Positions 10,525 through 18,222 of a stretch of 64,000 nucleotides of DNA are shown piece by piece (the stretch's first letter is position 1; every line of letters starts with the position of its first letter). This DNA comes from Duganella sp. Leaf126 (GTDB taxonomy: Bacteria; Pseudomonadota; Gammaproteobacteria; Burkholderiales; Burkholderiaceae_D): the NCBI RefSeq assembly GCF_001423125.1, contig NZ_LMNW01000001.1, positions 483,433 through 547,432 on the forward strand, read 5' to 3'. The position numbers were made by a program, and so were the translations under genes. The notes under the pieces were generated by a model. That model had not been told where the DNA came from and made no database searches. It worked only from the letters and a program-made list of their open reading frames with translations.

Positions 10525-13148
10525 GCCAGCACGGTGGCAGCGGCTGTCGCCACATCGACCGCCGTCTCGTCTTCCTCGGGCAGGCCCACCTTGCGGCCGC
10601 TGCCCTGCATCAGCCAGTAATGGTGGAAGGCCAGGCGGATGTTGTCGCGCAACTGCACGTCGTCCCACGGCTTGGTGTAGAAGCGGTAGATGGCGCCGCG
10701 GTTGATCGATTCGAGCACGGCGTCCACGCCCAGGTAGCCGGACAGGATGATGCGGATGGTTTGCGGATACAGGTCCTTGACCTGGCTGAGGAACTCGGTG
10801 CCGCTCATGCCGGGCAGGCGCTGGTCGCACAAAATCACCTGCACGTCGTGCAGCGCCAGCTGCTCGAACGCTTGGTCGGCGTTGCCGGCCATGAGCACGT
10901 TGTAGTGATCGGGTTCGAACAGCTGGCCCAGCGCCCACAGCACGTCCGGGTTGTCGTCCACCAGCAGCAGGGTTTGCGCCGGCTGCAGCGGCTTGTCCGG
11001 GTCCACCGGCAGGCAGCGGCCCGACTCCACCAGCACGCCCATGTCGCGCGGCGCCACCGGGCGGCTGAAGAAATAGCCCTGGATTTCGTCGCAGCGGCCG
11101 CGGCGCAGGTATTCGAGCTGGGGCCGGGTTTCCACGCCCTCGGCGATCACCCGCAATTTCAGGCTGTGCGCCATGCTGATGATGGCGGTGGCAATGGCCG
11201 CATCGTTGGGATTGGTGGTGATGTCGCGGACAAAGGCGATATCGATTTTCAGCTTGTCGATCGGGAAGCGCTGCAGGTACGCCAGCGACGAGTAACCGGT
11301 GCCGAAGTCGTCGATCGCCACCTTGATGCCCAGCGCTTTCAGGCGCGTGAGCACGTCGATGGTGCGTTCGGTGCTCGACATCAGCGCCGTTTCCGTCAGC
11401 TCCAGTTCCAGCAGCTCGGGCGGCACGTCGTGGCGCGCCAGCGCACCGCGCACCACCTGTTCCAGGTCGCCTTCTGAAAACTGGCGGCTGGCGACATTGA
11501 CCGCCACCCGCACCGGCCCCACCGAGCTGCGCAGCCAGGCGCCGATCTGGCGGCAGGCGGCGTCGATGATCCAGTCGCCCACCTGCACGATCAGGCCCGT
11601 GTCTTCCATCACCGCCACGAAATCGGACGGGTGGACCAGGCCATAACCGGGCCGCTGCCAGCGCAGCAGCGCTTCGGCGCCGGCGATGGCGCCCGTGTGC
11701 AGGTTGACTTTCGGCTGGTAGTACAGCAGCAGCTCGTCGTTCTCGATGGCCCGGCGCAGCGCCAGCTCCAGGTCCAGGCGCGCCAGCACCTGCACGTTCA
11801 TGCCGGGCGTGAAGAAGCGGTAGCCGTCGCGGCCGGCCAGCTTGGCGCGGCCCATGGCGGTATCGGCATACTTGATCAGGGTTTCGGGATCGCCGGCGTC
11901 GTCCGGGTACATGGCGATGCCGATGCTGGCGCTGAGCACGACCTGGTGACCATCGAGGTCGAATGGCGTGCGCAGCGTCTCGCGCACGTCGGTGGCCATG
12001 TGCACGGCTTCCTGCTGGTCGCGCGGCATGGTCATGATCAGCGCGAATTCGTCGCCGCCGATGCGCCCCACCGTGTCGCGCAGGCGCGCCGTCTGCATCA
12101 GGCGGTTGGAAAACTGGCGCAGCAGCTCGTCGCCCATGTTGGAGCCGAGCGTGTCGTTGACGACCTTGAAGCGGTCGAGCGCGATCATCAGCACCACCAC
12201 CCGGCAGCCCTTCTCTTGCGCGGCGTCGAGCGTATCGGCCAGGGTCTGGAAGAACAGCGTGCGGTTGGGCAGGCCGGTCAGGCTGTCGTAATGCGCCATG
12301 TGCTGCAGCATTTCCTCCGAGTGGCGGCGTTCGCTGACATCGCGCGCCACGCCCAGCAGCAGGGCGCCCTCGCCCGGCCGCTTGAGCAACTGCCAGTACA
12401 GCTCCACCGGCACCGACACCAGGTCGCGGCGCATCAGCTCTCCTTCGGCCAGCTCGGGCGCGCGCGGCTGGCCGATGGCGGCCGCGTAATCGTCGAGCCG
12501 CAGCGCCTGCGCGCGCAGCGACGCCAGCGTGCCCAGGCCGAGCCGGCTGGCGGTCTGGCCCAGCATGTCGGCGCGCGGGTAGTCCAGCATGCGACAGGCG
12601 CCGTCGTTGACGTCGAGCAGTTCTGCGGTGGCGGCGTCGAGCAGGAAGATGGCGTCGGCCGTGGCGTCCATGGCGCTGCGGAAGCGCTGCAATTCGGCCG
12701 TGCGCTCGCGCACCGTCGCTTCCAGGCGCGCATTGTAGTCGCGCGCCTGGCGGTGCATCAGGCGCACTTCGAGCAGGTTGCGGATGCGCGTGAGCGCCTC
12801 GACCGGGTCGATCGGCTTGCTGAGAAAATCGCGCGCGCCCTGTTCCAGCGCGCGCACCTTGTGGTCCGGTTGCGCCGTCACCACCAGCACCGGCAGCCAT
12901 GCGCCGGTTTCGAGCGGGCGCAGTTGCGCCATCACTTCGAAGCCGTCCATGCCGGGCATCTGCAGGTCGAGGATGATCAGGTCGTAATGGTGTTCGGCGT
13001 GCAGGCCGACGACGGCGCACGGATCGGTGGTGGCGCTGACCGCCTGGTAGCCGGTGGACGTCAGCAGGTATTCGAGCAGTTCCACATTGACCGGCTGGTC
13101 ATCGACGATGAGTATGCGCGCATGGAAGATGTCGGTCTCGCTGATCAT
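10509..13148 (-). CDS. REC-PAS-GGDEF-EAL-REC c-di-GMP signalling protein
   Basis: This 879-residue cytosolic protein combines five domains. The first receiver (about 10-125) has Asp61 and Lys110. A PAS-like domain spans about 150-275. The GGDEF domain has GGDEF at 363-367 and an I-site RxxD at 354-357. The EAL domain has EALLR at 491-495, ELTETALM and DDFGTGYSSL. A second receiver at the C-terminus has Asp774. The first Asp of the DLD metal-binding motif is Ala here (IALDRFKVVND), which should impair cyclase activity, so it may act mainly as a phosphodiesterase. I start it at MISETDIF, nine bases after AGGAGG. It is monocistronic. Confidence 0.92.
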   Translation of the reverse strand: MISETDIFHARILIVDDQPVNVELLEYLLTSTGYQAVSATTDPCAVVGLHAEHHYDLIILDLQMPGMDGFEVMAQLRPLETGAWLPVLVVTAQPDHKVRALEQGARDFLSKPIDPVEALTRIRNLLEVRLMHRQARDYNARLEATVRERTAELQRFRSAMDATADAIFLLDAATAELLDVNDGACRMLDYPRADMLGQTASRLGLGTLASLRAQALRLDDYAAAIGQPRAPELAEGELMRRDLVSVPVELYWQLLKRPGEGALLLGVARDVSERRHSEEMLQHMAHYDSLTGLPNRTLFFQTLADTLDAAQEKGCRVVVLMIALDRFKVVNDTLGSNMGDELLRQFSNRLMQTARLRDTVGRIGGDEFALIMTMPRDQQEAVHMATDVRETLRTPFDLDGHQVVLSASIGIAMYPDDAGDPETLIKYADTAMGRAKLAGRDGYRFFTPGMNVQVLARLDLELALRRAIENDELLLYYQPKVNLHTGAIAGAEALLRWQRPGYGLVHPSDFVAVMEDTGLIVQVGDWIIDAACRQIGAWLRSSVGPVRVAVNVASRQFSEGDLEQVVRGALARHDVPPELLELELTETALMSSTERTIDVLTRLKALGIKVAIDDFGTGYSSLAYLQRFPIDKLKIDIAFVRDITTNPNDAAIATAIISMAHSLKLRVIAEGVETRPQLEYLRRGRCDEIQGYFFSRPVAPRDMGVLVESGRCLPVDPDKPLQPAQTLLLVDDNPDVLWALGQLFEPDHYNVLMAGNADQAFEQLALHDVQVILCDQRLPGMSGTEFLSQVKDLYPQTIRIILSGYLGVDAVLESINRGAIYRFYTKPWDDVQLRDNIRLAFHHYWLMQGSGRKVGLPEEDETAVDVATAAATVLAQDLK

Positions 13149-13362
13149 GAAAACATGCCTCCTGGTGAGCCTCCTGGTGGGCGTTCGACGCCGGCCGTTC
13201 TGGCCGCCATAGTCCGTCTGAGTGTACGCATGTTCGACATGATGGTCTAATGAATTCAAATAATACCGGTAGTCACTGAAATCCTAGTGCACGGCTCGCA
13301 ACGATTGCGATCTGCATGGTACAGTGGGGCCACCCTTGATTGCCACACCAAAGGAGACTTCC

Positions 13363-13848
13363 ATGAGCAGCGACACCATCCTCGCCCTGGCCGCGCAAGT
13401 CGGCAAAGCCTTGCAAGACAAGGGCCTGATCCTCACCACCGCCGAGTCGTGCACCGGTGGCGGCGTGGCCCAGGCCATCACCGAAATCGCCGGTTCCAGC
13501 GACTGGTTCGACTGCGGTTTCGTCACCTATTCCAACGCCTCGAAAACCGAAATGCTCGACGTCGCCGCCGCGCTGATGGCGCAGATGGGCAGCGTCTCCG
13601 AGGAAGTGGCCGGCGCCATGGCAACCGGTGCGCTCGGTGCCAGCAACGCCCACATCGCGCTCTCGACCACCGGCATCGCCGGTCCCACCGGCGCCGTGCC
13701 GGGCAAGCCGGTCGGCACGGTGTGCTTCGGCTGGGCCAATGCCGACAGCGTGCATACCGAGCGGCTGGTGTTTTCCGGCGACCGCCAGGCCGTGCGCGAG
13801 CAGAGCGTGATCCATGCGCTGCAAGGGCTGCTGCGCTTTATCGACTGA
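13363..13848 (+). CDS. pncC: Nicotinamide-nucleotide amidohydrolase (CinA C-terminal domain)
   Basis: This 161-residue protein is the stand-alone CinA C-terminal domain that hydrolyses nicotinamide mononucleotide to nicotinate mononucleotide in pyridine nucleotide recycling. It contains the catalytic Ser in TTAESCTGGGVAQAI, GFVTYSNASKTEML, and the loop STTGIAGPTGAVPGKPVGTV. AAGGAG lies eight bases before the ATG, which sets the start. It is followed after about 95 bases by the TraL-like gene and is probably a separate unit. Its size is normal for PncC. Confidence 0.9.
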   Translation: MSSDTILALAAQVGKALQDKGLILTTAESCTGGGVAQAITEIAGSSDWFDCGFVTYSNASKTEMLDVAAALMAQMGSVSEEVAGAMATGALGASNAHIALSTTGIAGPTGAVPGKPVGTVCFGWANADSVHTERLVFSGDRQAVREQSVIHALQGLLRFID

Positions 13849-13942
13849 GGCCCCGCCCTTGCACGCAAATATTGCCTTCGAGCCATAAAACAATTACCCT
13901 CTTCCGGGCGGCGATTTTCCCGGAACAACAGGAGTGGTTCAG

Positions 13943-14683
13943 ATGCATAACACGGTACATTTTATTCTCCAGGGCAAAGGTGGCATCGGCAAGACGCTGG
14001 TGTCCACCATTCTTGCGCAGTGGATCGCCAGCAAGGACGTGGCCGAAGGTGCGCAGCCGCTGCGCTGCTACGACACCGACCAGGAGAACGCCACCTTCAC
14101 CCGCTACAAGGCGATGCAGGTCAAGCACGTGCCGGTCATGACCGACAGCCGCACCATCGATCCCAAGCGCTTCGACGCGCTGATGATCGACATCCTCGAG
14201 CAGGACGGCAACTGCGTGATCGACAACGGCGCCAACACGTTTTCGCCGCTGATGGGCTATCTGATCGAGAACGACTGCTTCGCGCTGCTCGCGGAATCGG
14301 GCCGCAAGGTCTATATCCACACCATCGTCGGTGGCGGCGACACGCTGCACGACACGGCCATGGGCTTCGTCTCCACCGCCAAGGCCACCAGCGTGCCGCT
14401 GGTGCTGTGGGAAAACGAGCACTTCGGCCTGCTGCAATCGGCGGCCGGCAAGCAGTTCACCGAATCGCAGACCTTTGCCGACAACGCCGCGCGCGTCTGC
14501 GGCCGCGTGGTGCTTTCGGCCCGCAACGCCGACACCTTCGGCGCCGACCTCAAGAAGATGAACACGGCGCGCCTGACCGCGGCCGAAGTGCGCGAGAGCG
14601 ACAAGTTCAACGTGATGGAAAAGCAGCGCATCAAGGTCGTGTTCCGCGACCTGTTCGAGCAGCTCGACAAGGTCGCGTGGTAA
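13943..14683 (+). CDS. TraL-like ParA-superfamily ATPase (orphan conjugation-type protein)
   Basis: This 246-residue protein is a deviant Walker A P-loop ATPase (LQGKGGIGKT). It resembles TraL of IncP plasmids along its length: DTDQENATFTRYKAMQV, VIDNGANTFSPLMGYLIEN, IHTIVGGGDTLHD and the C-terminal QRIKVVFRDLFEQLD. That similarity is from memory of the family. AGGAG sits eight bases before the ATG at 13943, so I prefer this to the GTG nine bases earlier. A TraM-like gene follows after six bases. No relaxase, coupling protein or pilus gene is visible nearby, so the pair is an orphan. Its cellular role is unknown. Confidence 0.7.
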   Translation: MHNTVHFILQGKGGIGKTLVSTILAQWIASKDVAEGAQPLRCYDTDQENATFTRYKAMQVKHVPVMTDSRTIDPKRFDALMIDILEQDGNCVIDNGANTFSPLMGYLIENDCFALLAESGRKVYIHTIVGGGDTLHDTAMGFVSTAKATSVPLVLWENEHFGLLQSAAGKQFTESQTFADNAARVCGRVVLSARNADTFGADLKKMNTARLTAAEVRESDKFNVMEKQRIKVVFRDLFEQLDKVAW

Positions 14684-14689
14684 GCGGCC

Positions 14690-15244
14690 ATGGCCATGGA
14701 TCAGCACAAGCTGCGCACCCTCGTATTTGAAAAAACCGGCGTCCGGATCGATATCGACGATCCGGTGTTTGCGCTGGTGGCCCTGAACGAGGCGGTGCTG
14801 GAAGACGCGGTGGAACGCCACGTTGCCGCCATCGACAGCGCCACGCGCGAACTGCTGCGCCGCGCCCGCGACGCCGGCGGCCTGCCGCCGGAGCGCCACC
14901 GCGGCCACGACGCCTCCAATGAGCTGGGCCCGGACGACGCGGCGCATGCCGGTGCGGCGCCGGTCGCGGCTTCGGTCACTGCGCCCGGCGCCGGCAGCGC
15001 CACCACGCATCGCGACAGCAGCGCTGTCCACATCACCGTGCGCGAGTGGCGCCTGCTGGCGGCAGCGGCCGGCGTCGCCGTCCTGTCGGCGCTGCTGGTG
15101 CTGGCCGGCCAGGCGGCATTCACCAAGCCCGGCCCCACTGCCGCCCAGCTCCGGAGCCTGCAGGAAGCCGAACAGTTAAAAGCGGCCATCGACCGGCTCG
15201 ATCCCAAGCTGCGTGCTGAAGTGCGGTCGCAGCTTCCCAGATAA
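14690..15244 (+). CDS. TraM-like membrane protein paired with the TraL-like ATPase
   Basis: This 184-residue protein has an N-terminal region (KLRTLVFEKTGVRIDIDD followed by PVFALVALNEAVLE) that recalls TraM of IncP plasmids. A Ala/Gly/Pro-rich linker follows around residues 80-110, then one membrane helix near 117-138 (LLAAAAGVAVLSALLVLA) and a short charged tail. It probably anchors in the inner membrane with its N-terminus in the cytoplasm. It begins six bases after the TraL-like stop. A second in-frame ATG lies six bases later. Confidence in the TraM relation is moderate, because such proteins are short and diverge fast. Confidence 0.55.
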   Translation: MAMDQHKLRTLVFEKTGVRIDIDDPVFALVALNEAVLEDAVERHVAAIDSATRELLRRARDAGGLPPERHRGHDASNELGPDDAAHAGAAPVAASVTAPGAGSATTHRDSSAVHITVREWRLLAAAAGVAVLSALLVLAGQAAFTKPGPTAAQLRSLQEAEQLKAAIDRLDPKLRAEVRSQLPR

Positions 15245-15342
15245 TTTCCGCTGAACTTGTCAGCCTCGCCCGACTCCAACCGTTCGACCGGTTAGATCCA
15301 CAATATGTGGTTCAACTGCGTTGGGATCTGCTACGCTCGATC

Positions 15343-15360
15343 GGTTGTCACTTGACAACC
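15343..15360. promoter_or_regulatory. Perfect 18-bp palindromic operator of the HicA-like/HTH pair
   Basis: GGTTGTCACTTGACAACC is a perfect inverted repeat with eight-base arms and a two-base centre. It covers the -35 box of the promoter for the next two genes, so a bound repressor would block RNA polymerase. The HTH protein encoded by the second gene is the obvious candidate. A second small palindrome, CCACAATATGTGG, lies at 15298-15310. Confidence 0.65.
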
Positions 15361-15380
15361 ACGAGTCCTTTATCTAGTAT
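15352..15380 (+). promoter_or_regulatory. Promoter of the HicA-like/HTH pair
   Basis: A perfect -35 TTGACA (15352-15357) is separated by 17 bases from TAGTAT (15375-15380). Transcription would begin near 15387, only a few bases before the ATG at 15391, so the message may be nearly leaderless. Confidence 0.6.
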
Positions 15381-15390
15381 GAGAGCTGCC

Positions 15391-15654
15391 ATGGCACGCA
15401 ACCGCCATCCGAACAAGGAAGTAGAGCAGGCAATCCGCCACGCCGAACACCATGGTTGGCGGGTGATGGTCGGCGGCAGTCACGCCTGGGGAAAACTCTA
15501 TTGCCCCTATAACGACAGCGAGTGTCGTTGCGGAACTTTTTGCATAGCAAGTGTCTGGAGCACACCGCGAAATCCCAGCAGTCACGCGCGGGATCTCCGC
15601 AGGGTCGTCGATCACTGCACGGCGAACCGACATCAGAACGATGGAGCACAATGA
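15391..15654 (+). CDS. HicA-like putative toxin with a cysteine cluster
   Basis: This 87-residue basic protein has the order of elements found in HicA mRNA-binding toxins. An N-terminal helix is followed by HHGWRV, then GGSHAWGKLYCPY in the place of the HicA G-S-H catalytic strand, and a C-terminal basic helix SHARDLRRVVDH. Between them is CPYNDSECRCGTFC, whose four cysteines could bind zinc; ordinary HicA lacks this. The start at 15391 is preceded by GAGAG; an ATG at 15379 is in frame but has no ribosome site. Its stop overlaps the next start as ATGA. Toxicity is inferred from fold resemblance and gene pairing. Confidence 0.6.
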   Translation: MARNRHPNKEVEQAIRHAEHHGWRVMVGGSHAWGKLYCPYNDSECRCGTFCIASVWSTPRNPSSHARDLRRVVDHCTANRHQNDGAQ

Positions 15655-16175
15655 TGGAATACGAATTTACGCTCAAGTACCAACTCGATGCGGCCGATTG
15701 TCATGTCGACGACCTGATCGAACGGCTGGGTGCGGCCGGCTGCGACGATGCGCTGATCGGTACCGGACAGGCAGGGCAGCTGGGGCTCAAGTTCAGTCGT
15801 GAAGCGGGGTCGGCCAAAGAAGCCTTGAGGAGCGCACTGGAGGACATCCGTGGCACCATACCAACGGCAAAGCTGGTGGAGGCAGGTCCCGATTTCGTGG
15901 GTCTGACCGACGTCGCGGAGTTGATGGGCATGAGCAGACAAAACCTGCGCAAGCTGATGGTCACCAACCCTGCCACGTTTCCTCTGCCGGTGCACGAGGG
16001 CAGTTCGGGCATCTGGCACCTGGCAGATCTGCTCGGCTGGCTGCAAGAAAAGGAATATGCTGTGGAAGAAGGTATGGTCGAAGTCGCCCAAACTACGCGC
16101 CAGCTTAATCTGCTCAAGGAGCTGCAGCGCCTGCCTGCGGAAATCGATGGCGAAATGCGCAAGTTGTTGGCATGA
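15651..16175 (+). CDS. Helix-turn-helix protein, putative antitoxin and autorepressor
   Basis: This 174-residue protein has an N-terminal alpha/beta domain of about 75 residues (EYEFTLKYQL, then LKFSREAGSAKEALRSALE), which may bind the partner. A MerR/excisionase-like helix-turn-helix follows around residues 85-115 (VGLTDVAELMGMSRQNLRKL), with a C-terminal helical tail. It is translationally coupled to the HicA-like gene by ATGA (ATG at 15651, a second at 15654). The 18-bp palindrome on the shared promoter is its likely target. Relatives are generally annotated only as DNA-binding proteins. Confidence 0.62.
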   Translation: MMEYEFTLKYQLDAADCHVDDLIERLGAAGCDDALIGTGQAGQLGLKFSREAGSAKEALRSALEDIRGTIPTAKLVEAGPDFVGLTDVAELMGMSRQNLRKLMVTNPATFPLPVHEGSSGIWHLADLLGWLQEKEYAVEEGMVEVAQTTRQLNLLKELQRLPAEIDGEMRKLLA

Positions 16176-16212
16176 GCAGGTTTAAAAGCCGCCACCGGCA
16201 TTTCCGTGCTAA

Positions 16213-16234
16213 CATATGAATACCTATTCATATG
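16213..16234. promoter_or_regulatory. ArsR/SmtB-type operator
   Basis: A perfect inverted repeat with ten-base arms CATATGAATA and TATTCATATG separated by CC lies 17 bases before the arsR-family start. It matches the imperfect ATA-rich 12-2-12 operators of metal-sensing ArsR/SmtB/CzrA repressors. The regulator most likely represses its own operon here. Confidence 0.8.
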
Positions 16235-16251
16235 ACGAAATGTGACGCTTC

Positions 16252-16578
16252 ATGAGCTGCCAACACGATTACACCGGCTGCGATCCTGCGATTGCCGAGC
16301 TGGCCGACCTGTTCCACCTGCTGGGCGACCCGACCCGGCTGCGCATCGTGCTGGCCTGCGTGGCCGCGCCGATCGCGGTCAGCGATATCGCCGCCTCGCT
16401 CGATCTGAGCAGCTCGCTGGTCAGCCACCACCTGCGCCTGCTGCGCGCCGCGCGCATCGTCAAGTCCGAGCGCCAGGGCAAGCAAGTGTTTTATTCCGCC
16501 GCCGATGCCCATATCAGCGGTGTCCTCAACGATATGCTCGAGCATATCGCCGAACCGGCCAACGGGAGCGACGCATGA
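16252..16578 (+). CDS. ArsR/SmtB-family metal-responsive repressor
   Basis: This 108-residue winged-helix protein should bind the adjacent palindrome and release it when metal binds. The DNA-recognition helix is in LDLSSSLVSHHLRLLRAARI, followed by the wing KSERQGKQVFYSAAD. Possible ligands are Cys3, His5 and Cys10 at the N-terminus and Asp/His residues near DAHISGVLNDMLEHI in the last helix, the alpha5 site of zinc sensors. Its stop overlaps the start of the efflux gene as ATGA. Zinc, cadmium or cobalt are plausible inducers. Confidence 0.9.
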   Translation: MSCQHDYTGCDPAIAELADLFHLLGDPTRLRIVLACVAAPIAVSDIAASLDLSSSLVSHHLRLLRAARIVKSERQGKQVFYSAADAHISGVLNDMLEHIAEPANGSDA

Positions 16579-17630
16579 GCCAGCACCACAGCCACGACAC
16601 CCACGAGCCCCCCCATCATCACGCGCACGGCAGCGGCACGCACGCCGATCACGACCACGACGACCGGCACGGCCACGATCATGGACACGGGCACGATCAT
16701 GGACACGGTCATGGCATCGGCCACCACCATCACGGCGACCCCAACACCATGGGCCGGGCGTTTGCGATTGCCATCGTGCTCAACCTCGGCTTCGTGGTGG
16801 TGGAATTTTTCTACGGTTATCTCGCCAACTCCACCGCGCTGATGGCCGACGCCGGCCACAACCTGTCCGATGTGCTGGGACTGATGCTGGCCTGGGGGGC
16901 GGCCATCCTGGTCAAACGCCAGCCCAGCGCACGCTATACCTACGGCCTGCGCGGCAGCTCGATGCTGGCGGCGCTGTTCAACGGCATGTTGCTGATGGCT
17001 GCCTGTGGCGTGATCGCCTACGAGGCGATACAGAAGCTGATCACGCCCGATCCGGTGGCCGGCCTGACGGTGTCCATCGTGGCCGGCGTCGGCATCCTGA
17101 TCAACGGCTTCTCGGCCTGGCTGTTCATGGCCGGCAGCAAGGACGATATCAACGTCCGCGGCGCCTATCTGCACATGGCGGCCGATGCGGCGATCTCCCT
17201 CGGCGTGTTGCTGGCGGGCCTGGCGGTGCGCTACAGCGGCTGGGACTGGATCGATCCGGCACTGAGCATGGTGATCGTTGCGATCATCGTCTGGAGTACG
17301 TGGGGCCTGCTGACACAGTCGCTGCGCATGGTGCTGGCGGCCGTGCCCGACAACGTGGACCGCGCCGGCGTCGAGCAATTCCTGCGCGCCCAGCCTGGCG
17401 TGAGCGCCGTGCACGACCTGCATATCTGGGCCATGAGCACCACCGAGAATGCGCTGACGGTACAACTGGTGACGCCGGCCGGCTACCCGGGCGATGTGGC
17501 GGTGGACCGCATCAGCGCGGCGCTCAAGGACCGGTATGCGATTGACCACAGCACGCTGCAGGTGCGCCTGGGCGCCATGCCGCAGGCGTGCTGCCTGCAG
17601 GTGGCGGCGCACGCCGGCGGGCACGACTGA
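16575..17630 (+). CDS. Cation diffusion facilitator metal efflux protein
   Basis: This 351-residue inner-membrane antiporter exports divalent metal. Its first 53 residues are very rich in His and Asp, likely a metal-buffering segment. Six membrane helices follow from about residue 60. The transport site is formed by HNLSD in TM2 and HMAAD in TM5, both HxxxD, the pattern associated with zinc-selective CzcD/ZitB-type carriers. A cytoplasmic C-terminal domain (VSAVHDLHIWAMS) completes the protein. It is coupled to the ArsR-type repressor and abuts the convergent FKBP gene without a spacer. Confidence 0.92.
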   Translation: MSQHHSHDTHEPPHHHAHGSGTHADHDHDDRHGHDHGHGHDHGHGHGIGHHHHGDPNTMGRAFAIAIVLNLGFVVVEFFYGYLANSTALMADAGHNLSDVLGLMLAWGAAILVKRQPSARYTYGLRGSSMLAALFNGMLLMAACGVIAYEAIQKLITPDPVAGLTVSIVAGVGILINGFSAWLFMAGSKDDINVRGAYLHMAADAAISLGVLLAGLAVRYSGWDWIDPALSMVIVAIIVWSTWGLLTQSLRMVLAAVPDNVDRAGVEQFLRAQPGVSAVHDLHIWAMSTTENALTVQLVTPAGYPGDVAVDRISAALKDRYAIDHSTLQVRLGAMPQACCLQVAAHAGGHD

Positions 17631-18134
17631 TTACTTGACGTCGACCAGTTCGACGTCGAAGATCAGCGCCGAGTTCGGCGGAATGCCGCCGCCCGGTGCG
17701 GCGCGCGAGCCATAGGCCAGTTCCGACGGAATGATCAGGGTGCGCTTGCCGCCCACCTTCATGCCGACGATGCCCTGGTCCCAGCCCTTGATCACGCGGC
17801 CGGCGCCGAGCACGAAGTCGAGCGGCTCGCCGCGCGGAATCGACGAGTCGAACTGGCGGCCGTGCATGTGCTTGGCCAGCGGACGATACAGCCAGCCCGT
17901 GTAGTGCATAAAGACGGTGGAACCGCTGGTCGCTTCGCGGCCGGTGCCGATCTTGGTATCGGTGACGATCAGCGATTCGGCAGCCGGACCCGGGGTGGCG
18001 GAACCGACGACCACCGGAGCGGCCGGTGCAGACGGTGTTTCGGCCGGGGCAGCAGGAGCAGCAGGAGTCTGGGCCTGGGCCGACAGCGATGCCAGCGCCA
18101 GCAGCGTTGCTGCAAAAACGGAACTACGCTTCAT
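17631..18134 (-). CDS. Periplasmic FKBP-type peptidyl-prolyl isomerase
   Basis: This 167-residue protein begins with a cleavable signal peptide ending at about ASLSAQA and then a Pro/Ala-rich linker. The FKBP domain spans about residues 60-167, with VFMHYTGWL, FDSSIPRGEPLDFVLGAGRVIKGWDQG split across the strand region, MKVGGKRTLIIPSELAYGS and the end FDVELVDVK. The active-site aromatic residues are present. It probably assists folding in the periplasm. The gene is monocistronic and convergent with the CDF gene. Confidence 0.9.
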   Translation of the reverse strand: MKRSSVFAATLLALASLSAQAQTPAAPAAPAETPSAPAAPVVVGSATPGPAAESLIVTDTKIGTGREATSGSTVFMHYTGWLYRPLAKHMHGRQFDSSIPRGEPLDFVLGAGRVIKGWDQGIVGMKVGGKRTLIIPSELAYGSRAAPGGGIPPNSALIFDVELVDVK

Positions 18135-18222
18135 AGATTGATTCTCTCTCTGGATGACTGGGGGACGGCACGCGCACGCGTACCGGCGCGCACCATGATA
18201 GCAAACCTGTCCTGGCGCAGGC

